Shown here piece after piece: positions 25,696-35,308 of a stretch of 64,000 bases of DNA. The stretch lies in NCBI RefSeq assembly GCF_026652115.1, contig NZ_JAPPSQ010000004.1, positions 1 through 64,000 on the forward strand. Direction: 5' to 3'. A program made the translations under genes and the position numbers. The stretch is from Algoriphagus sp. PAP.12. GTDB lineage: Bacteria; Bacteroidota; Bacteroidia; Cytophagales; Cyclobacteriaceae. Every line of letters begins with the position of its first letter. Position 1 is the stretch's first letter. Below the pieces are notes generated by a model. The model worked only from the letters and a program-made list of their open reading frames with translations, searched no databases and had not been told where the DNA came from.

Positions 25696-26172
25696 TTATT
25701 CATTGAAAAATGGTCTCATCTCATTGTGGATTGTTTCACGCAGTGTTTTTAGACGCATGGCATATTCTTCCAGTTTTTTCTCTTGATCTGTCTGAGGAAT
25801 CCAAGGCTTGACCTTTTTTGGATTTCCATGTTCATCTACCGAGACAAAAATGATGATGCAGTGCGTCTTTTTCTCAAACTCATGATCCGAAAAATCTCTG
25901 GAATAAATCTCCACCATGATATGGATACTGGAGGTTCCGGTATAGATCACCGCCGCATCTATCTTAATGACCTCACCGATATTGATGGGCTTATAAAAGC
26001 GAATTCCTCCTACATAAACCGTAACACAGTAGGTTTCAGACCAAGTTCTGGCGCAAGTATAGGCAGCCTGATCAATCCACTTCATCACCACTCCCCCATG
26101 GACTTTTCCTCCGAAATTCACATCTGAAGGTTCACTGATAAACTGAAAGGAGGTTTTGTGTAGATTTTCCAT
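25696..26172 (-). CDS. Acyl-CoA thioesterase (YciA/BACH-type hotdog)
   Basis: The 158-residue protein has a single hotdog domain. VNFGGKVHGGVVMKWIDQAAYTCA is the helix and turn region with the Asp typical of acyl-CoA hydrolases, followed by IRFYKPINIGEVIKIDAAV and TGTSSIHIMVEIYS strands. It hydrolyses acyl-CoA to free acid and CoA in the cytoplasm; chain length preference is unknown. The C-terminal tail (about 115-158) is basic and helical, as in YciA-like enzymes. It is separated from the RND operon by about 170 bases and from the SGNH hydrolase gene by 75, so it is probably a single unit. Confidence 0.88.
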   Translation of the reverse strand: MENLHKTSFQFISEPSDVNFGGKVHGGVVMKWIDQAAYTCARTWSETYCVTVYVGGIRFYKPINIGEVIKIDAAVIYTGTSSIHIMVEIYSRDFSDHEFEKKTHCIIIFVSVDEHGNPKKVKPWIPQTDQEKKLEEYAMRLKTLRETIHNEMRPFFNE

Positions 26173-26247
26173 GGGATCAAATTTGGAATTTAATATACAG
26201 ATTTGATTGGGGAGAAAAAGGTTAATTCCATCCCATTTTTGAGAAAA

Positions 26248-27183
26248 TCATATATCGGAATTAAGCAAACTCATAATCTCCTCCTCCAATTCTTGAATTT
26301 TCTTTACCGCCTCATCCATAGGCAATCCTTCTGCAAGACCCGGCCTCAAATGTTTGGTTTCCCTCAGCAAGGCATCTCTCTGGATCATTTGCTTTTTAGT
26401 GATAAGCTCCAAAAGCTCAGAAGCCTGCGGAAAAGATTTGGTAAGATGCTCAAAAGATTTAGACTGAGCAGCTTTTTCCCAACCCAAGCCTTCTAAAATC
26501 TCTCGAGCCATCAACCAATGCCCTTCATCCCCAGGATGAATCCCGTCTTTTGCCAGAAAAAAATCTGCATGCTTTCTCCTCTCCTTTGCTAAATACTCCC
26601 TCATGGGACCGTGAATGTCAATGACTTTCCAGGAATCACTGCCTCTTTTACTAATCAACCAATCAGAATAAACATCCAAAACCTGAGAATAGTCTATTCC
26701 TTTGATTGGATCAAAAACTGGAGGCGTCAAGGCCACTGGTATGGCATTTTTAGATTCGATTTCTCCATAGAGCCAATTGATTCCATCTTGATACAATTGA
26801 AATCTACCCATGTCAAAAGGCATATAAATTCCATCATTCATCCCGTAATTAAAAAAAACTACATCCGGATCAAGGATTGCAAAAACTCTAGCCAACCTTT
26901 CATGCAAATCAGGGCGTGGGAATTCTCCATTAGCATGTCCTTCCTCTGACAGACCTGAAACCGTCTCACTTGGCAGTCCCAAATTGATCCATTCGATGGT
27001 GGAGTCTGGATTCTTCAGCCTATAACATGTTTCCACATAGGCAATATACTTCCCACCATAGGTAATACTATTACCTAAAAAAAGTACCTGTTGGGCATCC
27101 GAAGGAATAGGCAACCTCTCCTGAGACTGACTATTCTGGATACAAAAAACTGAAATTAGAATCCCTAGCAACAAACCTTTCAT
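26248..27183 (-). CDS. Secreted SGNH/GDSL hydrolase
   Basis: The 311-residue protein has a signal peptide (about residues 1-20, ending NSQSQ) and the SGNH blocks: VLFLGNSITYGG (block I Ser), an oxyanion Gly, FFNYGMNDG (block III Asn) and DGIHPGDEGHW (block V Asp and His). Secreted members in Bacteroidota are carbohydrate esterases that remove acetyl groups from glycans. A coiled, charged C-terminal tail (about 255-311) follows the catalytic core. I chose the ATG at 27183; a TTG two codons earlier opens the frame. It begins 43 bases after the GH95-like gene on the same strand, which suggests a two-gene carbohydrate-processing operon. Confidence 0.87.
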   Translation of the reverse strand: MKGLLLGILISVFCIQNSQSQERLPIPSDAQQVLFLGNSITYGGKYIAYVETCYRLKNPDSTIEWINLGLPSETVSGLSEEGHANGEFPRPDLHERLARVFAILDPDVVFFNYGMNDGIYMPFDMGRFQLYQDGINWLYGEIESKNAIPVALTPPVFDPIKGIDYSQVLDVYSDWLISKRGSDSWKVIDIHGPMREYLAKERRKHADFFLAKDGIHPGDEGHWLMAREILEGLGWEKAAQSKSFEHLTKSFPQASELLELITKKQMIQRDALLRETKHLRPGLAEGLPMDEAVKKIQELEEEIMSLLNSDI

Positions 27184-27226
27184 AATCAATAAACAATGGT
27201 CTTTGCTAAAGATAAAGTCCTTGCGC

Positions 27227-29509
27227 TTATTTTACGAATGAAAGAACGATTGACTCACCTGGCTTCATTTCATTTTCCCAAACTTGCCCTACTTCCAATC
27301 TTTCTCCATTTACCTGACAAACACCGTCAATAGGATTGAGGATTCTCAATTTCCCTCCTTTGGCTGCAGAAATATTAGCCGTGATTTGTGATCCATTCAC
27401 CTTGGTCGCGGAAACCTGAAAAGCACCTTGTGCCAAGAAACCATCGAAGGAAACATTTTCCCAGCTAGATGGCACCGCCGGAAACAAGCGAATAAAATTT
27501 TCATGACTTTGGAGGAGCATTTCCTGAACGCCTGCGGCAAAAGCAAAATTTCCTTCCAAGGTGAATGGTCTATAGGTAAAATTAGAGTATCCTTTTCCGG
27601 ACTGGTCTCCATTCACATGAAAACTATTCGGCAAGCAAAAACTCGTAGCAAAAATCCTCAATGTCTCTGCAGCTCCTTCACCATCCAGCATCCTTGCCTG
27701 AACATTTCCTTGCCAGCTAAAGGAATAACCAACCCATGCAGAAGAACCCGTAGTTTTTAAATTTTGAGCAGTTTTACGAATAATATCCTTCGCCTTTTCA
27801 CCACCGGACCAATTGATCAAACTCAATGGATGAATCGCCATCAGGTGGGAAAAGTGCCTGTGAGAATTTTCCAAAGGTTGCTCTGGTGCCAATAGCAACC
27901 CTGTTTCTCCTACTGCAAAGTCCGGCCATTCCGCCAAAATACTTTCCCATTTTTCAGCCTCCTGTTCATTTCCCAACTCTCTTGCTAATTCAGCAGCTTT
28001 GGTATATACGAAACGGATATTCGCCAAGTCAAAATTGGTTGTCTCTCCAAACCAAGCCTGGCGGCTATTATTGTGAATTTCAGGAGAAGCAGAAATGGGA
28101 AGTTTTCTTTTTCCATCCTCTCCTTTTTCAGAAATCCCATCGAAATAAAGAGCCACTTCCTGAAACCAAGGATAAGCTTCATTTTCCAAAAACTCCCGAT
28201 CCATGCTATATCTCCACTGCAAATAGAAATGATGGGAAAGCCATCCCGAAACCGTTGGACCAAAAGCATACTGAATCCAACCACCCATAGGAGAGCCGGT
28301 TAAAGTACTTACTCCCGGAACATTGAGTCCATCAGATTCATAGTAAGTTTTGGTGTATTCCTTAAATGTCGGATAATTCTTCCAAAGCCAATTCAAAAAG
28401 CCTTTCGACAAATCCAGATGATTTGCTGTATAGCTCGGCCAATAACTTAATTGGGTATTCAGGTCATGGTGAAAGTCCCCTTTCCACGGTGGAAGTTTTC
28501 CATTGTCTGCCGTCCAAACTGCTTGAAGTGAAATCGGCGGAGTATTTTCTCTAGCTGCAGAGCCAAATTTATATTGCTCCAAATACCATTGTCTTTGCAA
28601 AATCGTGTCTGGAATTGAAATATTGGACTTGCTCCAAAAGCGATTCCACCACTCTGAGTGTGTTGGAAATGAACCCAAAAATCCTTTTCCCAATGCTGTT
28701 TGAGTCAGCTCTTTTGAGTTTTGTTTTCCTTCCAAATTGGTACTGATCGCCCAAACGCCCTCCAGTCCAGACTCTGTTTTCCTCCAGCGAACAGTGATTT
28801 GATATTCAAAGTCACCATATCCTTTTTGAGTATACACTTTTCCATTATCCAACTCTTCTACAACACCTTGCGGATAACCCAGCCTTCTCAGGTCTTGCCC
28901 GGTCACAGGATTATCAGCTTCAGATTCACCTGGAAGATTATAGGCAGGAATCATCAATCCTGGAGAAAAATTTTCTTCTTTAATTCCTTCAAACTTGAAC
29001 CAACCTACGGGATTTACTGCATGAACATAAGACTGCATGGTAACTCCAGACTCCCATTCTATCATACCTGTACCCGTTGCTATGGAAACGCCACTCTTTT
29101 TTACCTCGCCAAAACTTGAAGTTGCAAATTCCAAAGCTCCACCTGGGATTTTGGAAGGTGCCGGTGCATTATTATAAGGGGCGTCAAATAGACCCTGAAC
29201 TTCCTTATAGTTATCTTTCTCCCACTGTTCTTTCACCCAAGAATATTTGTAGGGTTCTCCTTGCAGGTTTTCCATTTTTCGCTCATCCCAAAGGTCCACG
29301 TGATCCAAAGAGAGCCTCAATTTGTCTTCTTTTTGCCAGATAAGAGCCCCTGTTTGACCATTACCTAAGGGAAGTCCTTCATCCCAAGTTGTGGGGAGAT
29401 AATCAAATTCCAGATTGTAGGGAGACAAATCAGGCAGCACTTTCACTTCCTTATTTTGACTACATGAGAAAAGAAATCCTAGGAGGAAAAGGAACCAAAT
29501 TGTTTTCAT
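27227..29509 (-). CDS. GH95-like glycoside hydrolase lipoprotein
   Basis: The 760-residue protein has a lipoprotein signal (FLFSC, Cys16) and the layout of GH95 alpha-L-fucosidases: an N-terminal beta domain with LPLGNGQTGALIW and LSLDHVDLWDER, an (alpha/alpha)6 barrel with DLNTQLSYWPS, and the conserved RHFSHL and LEGNFAFAAGVQEMLLQSH segments, closing with a beta sandwich. In characterised GH95 enzymes the segment equivalent to LEGNF usually has Asp (DGNFG), which takes part in catalysis; here it is Glu, and Asn/Gly neighbours also differ. It may be a divergent GH95 with altered specificity. It sits upstream of the SGNH esterase in an apparent operon. The ATG at 29509 gives the correct signal peptide. 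Confidence 0.82.
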   Translation of the reverse strand: MKTIWFLFLLGFLFSCSQNKEVKVLPDLSPYNLEFDYLPTTWDEGLPLGNGQTGALIWQKEDKLRLSLDHVDLWDERKMENLQGEPYKYSWVKEQWEKDNYKEVQGLFDAPYNNAPAPSKIPGGALEFATSSFGEVKKSGVSIATGTGMIEWESGVTMQSYVHAVNPVGWFKFEGIKEENFSPGLMIPAYNLPGESEADNPVTGQDLRRLGYPQGVVEELDNGKVYTQKGYGDFEYQITVRWRKTESGLEGVWAISTNLEGKQNSKELTQTALGKGFLGSFPTHSEWWNRFWSKSNISIPDTILQRQWYLEQYKFGSAARENTPPISLQAVWTADNGKLPPWKGDFHHDLNTQLSYWPSYTANHLDLSKGFLNWLWKNYPTFKEYTKTYYESDGLNVPGVSTLTGSPMGGWIQYAFGPTVSGWLSHHFYLQWRYSMDREFLENEAYPWFQEVALYFDGISEKGEDGKRKLPISASPEIHNNSRQAWFGETTNFDLANIRFVYTKAAELARELGNEQEAEKWESILAEWPDFAVGETGLLLAPEQPLENSHRHFSHLMAIHPLSLINWSGGEKAKDIIRKTAQNLKTTGSSAWVGYSFSWQGNVQARMLDGEGAAETLRIFATSFCLPNSFHVNGDQSGKGYSNFTYRPFTLEGNFAFAAGVQEMLLQSHENFIRLFPAVPSSWENVSFDGFLAQGAFQVSATKVNGSQITANISAAKGGKLRILNPIDGVCQVNGERLEVGQVWENEMKPGESIVLSFVK

Positions 29510-29652
29510 AAAGGGTGTTTTAAGACAGGAAAAGAGAATCACAGGATTCAATTTTTGATTTCCGAAGGTATCACTTTTTCAAAATGGAAATATGTCACCT
29601 ATCAAATATTAGTGCAAATGGACAAAAAAAATATCTGTCTTTAGCTTATTCT

Positions 29653-30147
29653 TCAACACCCCAAATTCCAACACCAATCTATAGGTTTAGAGATTAATCG
29701 GATTGCTTGCTCGTACCAGCGAAGTCTTAATGTCCCAGGTGGATCTCCCTCAAAATGTGAATACAAAGCATTCATCTCGTCGATTGTACCGACTTTCAAG
29801 GTGACTTTGGTGATCCCATCATCTCGCATATTCAAGGTAGTTGCTGCTTGTCTGGAAAGGTCAATGATTCGTTTAGAAGTCTTGGGTAGTCGGTCATTGA
29901 TCCTCACCCATACAGAATCTTGAGTATCCAAGCGAGTTACTTTCACCCAAGTATTGAATGGTAAATATTTATGGGCGGCAGTCAGACTGTCCATATTAAA
30001 AATCTCTCCATTGGCTGTTTTCCGCTGATGAAAACGCTTTCCATAAAAACTGGCTACTCCCGTCTGAACCCGGACAGAATCAACCTCTTGCGCCATCACC
30101 CCAAAGGACAAGCCCCAAATCAACAAAACACTACATATTACTCGCAT
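29653..30147 (-). CDS. RlpA-like septal/cell-wall protein (double-psi beta-barrel)
   Basis: The 164-residue protein has a signal peptide (1-19, ending VMAQ) and a double-psi beta-barrel of the RlpA family: GVASFYGKRFHQRKTANGE, AAHKYLPFNTWVKVT, VWVRINDRLP and RIIDLSRQAATTL. In RlpA the barrel cleaves denuded glycan strands of peptidoglycan at the septum. The usual SPOR domain is absent and the C-terminus ends in a Trp/Cys-rich tail (PIDWCWNLGC). The conserved barrel positions for an Asp and His equivalent to the lytic residues read D (NDRLP) and H (AAHKY), consistent with activity. It is divergent from sbcD and about 180 bases from it. Confidence 0.85.
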   Translation of the reverse strand: MRVICSVLLIWGLSFGVMAQEVDSVRVQTGVASFYGKRFHQRKTANGEIFNMDSLTAAHKYLPFNTWVKVTRLDTQDSVWVRINDRLPKTSKRIIDLSRQAATTLNMRDDGITKVTLKVGTIDEMNALYSHFEGDPPGTLRLRWYEQAIRLISKPIDWCWNLGC

Positions 30148-30328
30148 AGCTATAAAAGCATTCGACAGCTCTACTCAACAAAAATGCCAATTGCTGACAG
30201 AAGGCTTGAATTCATTTGTAGAAGGATGCTCGACAAGGTATCTTAGTTGAATAATGAGGATATCCACCGGAACTCGAAGATCTTTTTCATTACCACTGTG
30301 GAACACTCGTGATTTACGAAAATAAATT

Positions 30329-31564
30329 ATGCTTAAACTATTACATACGGCAGATTGGCACTTGGGGAAGAGGCTTCAGGAGTTTTCCAGATTGGAGGAA
30401 CAAAAGCTGGTTTTGGATGAAATCATCCAAGTAGCTGAAGATGAAAATGTAGACTTGGTGCTTTTGGCCGGTGATATTTTCGATTCATTTAATCCTGCCC
30501 ATGAGGCCGTAGAATTACTCTACAAATCCCTCCACAGACTTTCGAAAAATGGCACCAGACCCATTATTGCCATTTCCGGAAATCATGACAGTACCCAGTT
30601 TGTAGAGGCTCCGGATCCATTGGCTAGAGAAATGGGAATCCTGTTTTACAGTAGGTATGATTCGGTGATACCAATTGGGAAATTAGAATCAGGACTGGAG
30701 TTGATTAATTCCGAGCCTGGATTTGTAGAGCTTAAACTTCCTCAGCATCCATTTCCCATCCGAATTATCTTAGCACCCTATGCGAATGAAGTGAGCCTCA
30801 AAACCTATTTGGGAGAAGGAGATCGAGAGGCTGAATTCCGAAATATCCTTGCTGAAAAATGGCGAAAATTGGCTGACACGTATTGTGATTCAAATGGCGT
30901 AAACCTATATATGGGCCATTTCTTTTTTGTCAAAGAAGGAGCCAAAATCCCTGCTGATGCAGAACCGGAATCGGAGCGGCCAATTCTTCACGTTGGGGGA
31001 ACTCAGGCACTTTTCACGCAAAACATCCCCAACCAAATTCAGTATGCGGCATTGGGACATTTACATCGATTTCAGACTATTTCGAAGGAACCTTGCCCGG
31101 TGATTTATTCCAGCTCACCTTTGGCCTACTCTTTTTCGGAAGCTGATCAGGAGAAAAAAGTAGTCATTGTTCAGTTGGAGCCAAATACCACAGCTGAAAT
31201 CAAAGCCATCGGCCTCAAACAAGGCCGACCACTTTACAGAAAAACATTCAATCAACTAACCGAAACCTTGGAATGGCTGGAGCAGAATCCCTACTGTTTT
31301 GTGGAAATCACTTTTGTAACGGAACATTCCATAGATGCAACAACCAGAAAGGCAATTCTGAAAGCTCATGACGGAATCGTCAACTTGATTCCCCAGATCA
31401 AAAACCCAACAGGAAAAGAAGATGTCAGCTTGAAAGCCGAAGATTTGGAAAAAGACATGGTCAGTCTGTTCAAATTGTATCACCAGAGTGAAAGAGGCCA
31501 AGAACCCAATGAGGAACTTTTGGGGATTTTCAAAGAAGTAATCAGTTACGAGTCCAAAGCATGA
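30329..31564 (+). CDS. sbcD: SbcD nuclease subunit of the SbcCD complex
   Basis: The 411-residue protein is the Mre11-like metallophosphoesterase subunit. Motifs in order are HTADWHLGKRL (I), LAGDIFDSFNP (II), ISGNHDS (III) and YAALGHLHRFQ (IV/V), which bind two Mn ions. With SbcC it cleaves hairpins and processes double-strand ends, helping to resolve palindromes and replication problems. The ATG lies at 30329 and the gene overlaps sbcC by 4 bases (ATGA), the usual coupled arrangement. The length is typical. The C-terminal capping region (about 300-411) is less conserved and helical. Confidence 0.96.
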   Translation: MLKLLHTADWHLGKRLQEFSRLEEQKLVLDEIIQVAEDENVDLVLLAGDIFDSFNPAHEAVELLYKSLHRLSKNGTRPIIAISGNHDSTQFVEAPDPLAREMGILFYSRYDSVIPIGKLESGLELINSEPGFVELKLPQHPFPIRIILAPYANEVSLKTYLGEGDREAEFRNILAEKWRKLADTYCDSNGVNLYMGHFFFVKEGAKIPADAEPESERPILHVGGTQALFTQNIPNQIQYAALGHLHRFQTISKEPCPVIYSSSPLAYSFSEADQEKKVVIVQLEPNTTAEIKAIGLKQGRPLYRKTFNQLTETLEWLEQNPYCFVEITFVTEHSIDATTRKAILKAHDGIVNLIPQIKNPTGKEDVSLKAEDLEKDMVSLFKLYHQSERGQEPNEELLGIFKEVISYESKA

Positions 31565-34500
31565 TTCCAGTTCAATTAGACATTCAGGGGCTATACTCCT
31601 ATCGCGAAAAGCAAAGCATCAACTTCAACCAGTTGACTGCGGCTGGTTTGTTTGGGATATTTGGAGCTGTCGGTAGCGGCAAATCCTCCATATTGGAAGG
31701 AATTCTATTGGCACTTTATGGCAGTACAGAAAGGCTTTCCGATCGAGGAGAGAAAAACTCCATGCTCAATCTTCAGAGTGATCAGGTTCTGATCAATTTT
31801 ACTTTTCATGCAGGGAAAAATAATTCGAAGACCTTTATGGCTCGATATGAAGCCAAAAGAAATAAAAAAGATCCCGAAAAAGTAGATCCTGCTACGCATA
31901 CTTTTTATGAGAAATCCGGTACGGATTGGACTCCTCTAGAACTTCGGGCGGAGGATATTATTGGGATGAAAAAGGAGCATTTCAAGCAAACAGTCATCAT
32001 TCCCCAAGGAAAATTCAGGGAATTCATTGACTTGACTCCTGGACCAAGAGCTGAGATGATGAAGGAGCTTTTTGGCTTGGAGCGATTTGATCTTTCTGGA
32101 AAAACGGGAACTCTACTTCGCGAGGTGAAGGATGAAAAAATCCGTTTAGACGCTAAAATTCAAACCTTGGAAGAATACACTTCCGAACAATTAACTGAAA
32201 AGTCTGAGCTTCTTGAAAAAATAAAGACCGAGTCTGATCAGGTAGGAAAAGAGGTAAATGATTTAGACATACAGCTTCGTCAATTGGAGAAATTTCAAGA
32301 GAAACACGCAAGCTGGATAGAGTTCAAAAGAATGAGAAAAGAGCTTGTCGAGCAAAAGCCACAAATCGACAAACAACGACTTCTTCATCAGGAATTCATC
32401 ACCGCAAAAAATCATCTGCGCCCTGTTTGGAATCAAATCAATGATCTCAATAAAGACCACGAAAAATTTCAGGTAAGCATTACAGACTGCACTCGATTTG
32501 AAGCAGAATTTGAAAAGGAAATCCTTCAACTCGAAGTTGAGGAAAAGGAGCTAAAGCAGAAAAACCAGAATCGTCCACAAAGGGAAGGCAAGATTCGGGA
32601 TCTCAAAAAAGTGATTGAAATCAAACAGCTCCAGGAGGATCTTGCCCAAAGCCAGGCTCATTTGGAGACATTAAAGCCTTCCATAGATTCATTGCAGGAA
32701 ACCCAATCTAAACTGGATTCACAGTCTCAAAATTCGGATAGGGAGTTGGACTCCCTGCCTGTTGCCGATTCAAGTAATTTGGCTGACCTCAAATCCTTTC
32801 AAAGACAATGGAAAGAGTTGGATGAGCAGATTGGGCACCAGCAAAAGTTATTGAAACAATTTGAGTTAGAGGAAAAAGTCGTTTCCCAGACATTAGAAAG
32901 ACTTCAATCCAAAATTCCCGCAGATTTCGAGAAAGTAGAGGACTGGCTTCAAGAGCAAAAAAAGAAAATTTCCGAGGTTGAAAAAATGCGTGAAAATGCC
33001 CTTCGGAATATGGGACTTCATGCCCATGCACATCTTTTGGAAGACGGAAAACCATGTCCTCTTTGCGGAGCTGCAGAGCATCCAAACCCTTTGAGTGCAG
33101 AAAAGCAGGAAAAGGAAGCTCGGCAAATGGATTTGCGATTGAGTGAGGAAAAAAATATCCTAGAAGATATTTTACACCTGACACAACAGCTCAAAGAGCA
33201 GCAATTGTATCTGGATAATCACCGAAGAAACATCCAAAGCAAGGGACAGGAAAACCTTCAATTGGGTGAAAAGCTTTCAAAAGTTTTAGAACAAATAAAC
33301 CACCTTGGAATTTCTGATGGTTCATCTCTGGAGGAGAAAATAGCCTCTTTAGAAAATAGCCATCAGCAAAGGGAATCTATCCTAAAGGCTCAGCAGGAGC
33401 TTAGAAAGAATTGGCAAGCAAATCGTGAAAAGCTGGATAAGGAGCAAGCCGCTTTTCAACAGGCTCAATTGAAAAAAGAGACACTTTCCTCTCAAATCCA
33501 ATCCAAGGAAAAAGATCTCCACGACCCTACATTCTGCAAAGGTTTTTTCTCAAGAGGAGTCCATGAAATCGAAGCTGCTATCTCCAAGGTGGAGAAGGAC
33601 ATTGAAAATGCATTGAAAGACTGGGAAGGAAAGGTTGCTCATTTGCAGGAGGTCAAGACCAAACAAACTACGAATCAGGCTGATTTAAAAAATTTCAAAA
33701 TTCAATTAGAACAAGCTGATTTGAAATTATCCAAGCTTCAATCAGAATTTGAAAACCTCAAAATCGAACACGGATTTGAGGACGAAGCTAGATTGATCCG
33801 CTTGTTTGAGCATTCTTTGGATGCAGAGAAAGTTGCCAGAGAAATCCAGCAATTTGATCAACGATTGGCTTTGGCAGAAAGTAGAATTTCCGAACTGGAG
33901 CAGGAAAAAGAAGTGGTTGAATTTCAAGAAGAACAATTCTTACAATCCAAGGCCAAATTCCATTTGTTGAAATCTGCCGCAGAAGAAAGTCGAAAACGAG
34001 CGGCATTACTTGAAGAGGAAATCAAAATCATCAAGGAAAAGCTTGAAGAAAAACTACTACTCACCCAATCCAAAGAGAAAGTTGAAAAAAGGGAAACTTA
34101 CCTCAGAGAATTGGAGCGGCTTTTCAAAGGTTCTGGTTTTGTTAAATATGTCAGTTCCATTTATCTCAAGGAACTTTGTAATACAGCCAACCAAAGATTT
34201 ATGAAGCTGAGCAAAAACAGTCTCAGTCTAGAAATCGATGATGACAATACTTTTTGGGTGATCGATTACTTAAACGGCGGCAAAAGGCGCTTGCTGAAAA
34301 CTCTTTCCGGTGGCCAAACTTTCCAAGCTTCTCTTTGTCTAGCATTGGCATTGGCAGAAAAAATCAAAGCCCTTAATCAGGCGGATCAAAGCTTTTTCTT
34401 CCTGGATGAAGGATTTGGAGCTCTGGATAGAAATGCCCTACGGGTCGTTTTTGAAACACTCAAATCCTTAAGACATGAAAACCGGATCGTAGGAATCATC

Positions 34501-34593
34501 AGTCACGTGGAAGAATTGCAGCAGGAAATCGGAGTTTTTGCCAAAGTGGAACTCGATCAAGAGAAAGGCTCTCAGGTGAGTTATTCTTATTGA
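31561..34593 (+). CDS. sbcC: SbcC ATPase subunit of the SbcCD complex
   Basis: The 1010-residue protein is the Rad50-like SMC-family ATPase. Walker A (GAVGSGKSS) is near residue 37, a long coiled coil (about 190-860) is interrupted by the zinc hook CPLC near residue 498, and the C-terminal lobe has the signature LSGGQTFQASL near 914 and Walker B FFFLDEGFGALD. It dimerises through the hook and opens DNA ends for SbcD. The start overlaps the sbcD stop. A bidirectional terminator lies about 45 bases past the stop. Nothing is missing compared with the family. Confidence 0.96.
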   Translation: MIPVQLDIQGLYSYREKQSINFNQLTAAGLFGIFGAVGSGKSSILEGILLALYGSTERLSDRGEKNSMLNLQSDQVLINFTFHAGKNNSKTFMARYEAKRNKKDPEKVDPATHTFYEKSGTDWTPLELRAEDIIGMKKEHFKQTVIIPQGKFREFIDLTPGPRAEMMKELFGLERFDLSGKTGTLLREVKDEKIRLDAKIQTLEEYTSEQLTEKSELLEKIKTESDQVGKEVNDLDIQLRQLEKFQEKHASWIEFKRMRKELVEQKPQIDKQRLLHQEFITAKNHLRPVWNQINDLNKDHEKFQVSITDCTRFEAEFEKEILQLEVEEKELKQKNQNRPQREGKIRDLKKVIEIKQLQEDLAQSQAHLETLKPSIDSLQETQSKLDSQSQNSDRELDSLPVADSSNLADLKSFQRQWKELDEQIGHQQKLLKQFELEEKVVSQTLERLQSKIPADFEKVEDWLQEQKKKISEVEKMRENALRNMGLHAHAHLLEDGKPCPLCGAAEHPNPLSAEKQEKEARQMDLRLSEEKNILEDILHLTQQLKEQQLYLDNHRRNIQSKGQENLQLGEKLSKVLEQINHLGISDGSSLEEKIASLENSHQQRESILKAQQELRKNWQANREKLDKEQAAFQQAQLKKETLSSQIQSKEKDLHDPTFCKGFFSRGVHEIEAAISKVEKDIENALKDWEGKVAHLQEVKTKQTTNQADLKNFKIQLEQADLKLSKLQSEFENLKIEHGFEDEARLIRLFEHSLDAEKVAREIQQFDQRLALAESRISELEQEKEVVEFQEEQFLQSKAKFHLLKSAAEESRKRAALLEEEIKIIKEKLEEKLLLTQSKEKVEKRETYLRELERLFKGSGFVKYVSSIYLKELCNTANQRFMKLSKNSLSLEIDDDNTFWVIDYLNGGKRRLLKTLSGGQTFQASLCLALALAEKIKALNQADQSFFFLDEGFGALDRNALRVVFETLKSLRHENRIVGIISHVEELQQEIGVFAKVELDQEKGSQVSYSY

Positions 34594-34636
34594 AACAATC
34601 TCGTTCGTGGAGATAGAAACTTGGGCAAAAGACCAT

Positions 34637-34674
34637 AAAAAAAAGTCCTCCGGAAAGATTCCGGAAGACTTTTT
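34637..34674. terminator. Bidirectional terminator between sbcC and the esterase gene
   Basis: A stem of AAAAAGTC-CTCCGGAA against TTCCGGA-AGACTTTTT has an AGA loop with one bulge and flanking A-runs and T-runs. It sits between convergent genes and can terminate both. Confidence 0.85.
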
Positions 34675-34696
34675 GAACTAAGAAAACCAATTTTTC

Positions 34697-35308
34697 TTAA
34701 GGTAACATATTCTTGTTGACCCAGTCAATCTCATCTTGACGAATGGTATGATCTCCGTCTTCAAAGAGCAAAGTTTTGATTTGAGCGCCCATTCCCTTCA
34801 ATAATTCGGCAGATTCTTGAATCCTCGACAACGGAACATGAAAATCCCTTTTGCTGCTTCCAATAAATATCGGAGTCGATTCGAAATCACCCGAATATTT
34901 GGATGCCTGCAGATTTTCTCCAATCAATCCACCTGTAAAAGCGATTACTCCGCCCAACTTTTGAGCATGGAGTGCAGCATATTCCAAACTCAAACAAGCA
35001 CCTTGAGAGAACCCAATGAAGTAGATATTATCAGGCTTGACCCCTTGCTTGATTGCAAATTGAAACGCTTCATCAACTATTTCCAAAGAGTTTTTCAAAG
35101 CGGCAGCATTACTGGAATCAGGAGCCATAAAACTGTAGGGATACCAAGTATTCCCACTGGCTTGAGGTGCCAAAAGTGCAAACTCCTCCATGTTCAAATA
35201 CTGTTGAAGAGACAAAATGCTTTGGGCACTTGCCCCCCTACCATGGAGGAGTATTGCAACCTTCTCCCCTTGAGCGATTGGTTTACCTGCTTGAATCAAC
35301 TCATTCAT
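34697..35308 (-). CDS. Carboxylesterase/phospholipase-type alpha/beta hydrolase (MhqD-like)
   Basis: The 203-residue protein is a small alpha/beta hydrolase of the abhydrolase_2 family: GRGASAQSILSL oxyanion loop, GFSQGACLSLEYA with the nucleophile Ser, an Asp near VPLSR, and a DGDHTIRQDE His. It is cytoplasmic. It overlaps the upstream ring-cleaving dioxygenase gene by 8 bases (ATGAATGA). In Bacillus the equivalent pair is mhqE-mhqD, under the MarR regulator MhqR, for resistance to hydroquinones and catechols. The neighbouring MarR and YceI genes make the comparison stronger, but it rests on family and synteny rather than measured similarity. Confidence 0.85.
   Translation of the reverse strand: MNELIQAGKPIAQGEKVAILLHGRGASAQSILSLQQYLNMEEFALLAPQASGNTWYPYSFMAPDSSNAAALKNSLEIVDEAFQFAIKQGVKPDNIYFIGFSQGACLSLEYAALHAQKLGGVIAFTGGLIGENLQASKYSGDFESTPIFIGSSKRDFHVPLSRIQESAELLKGMGAQIKTLLFEDGDHTIRQDEIDWVNKNMLP

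Noticed and set aside
27826..28290. 154-codon plus-strand ORF inside the GH95-like gene
   Set aside because: Antisense to conserved GH95 segments; its protein is low-complexity and matches nothing.
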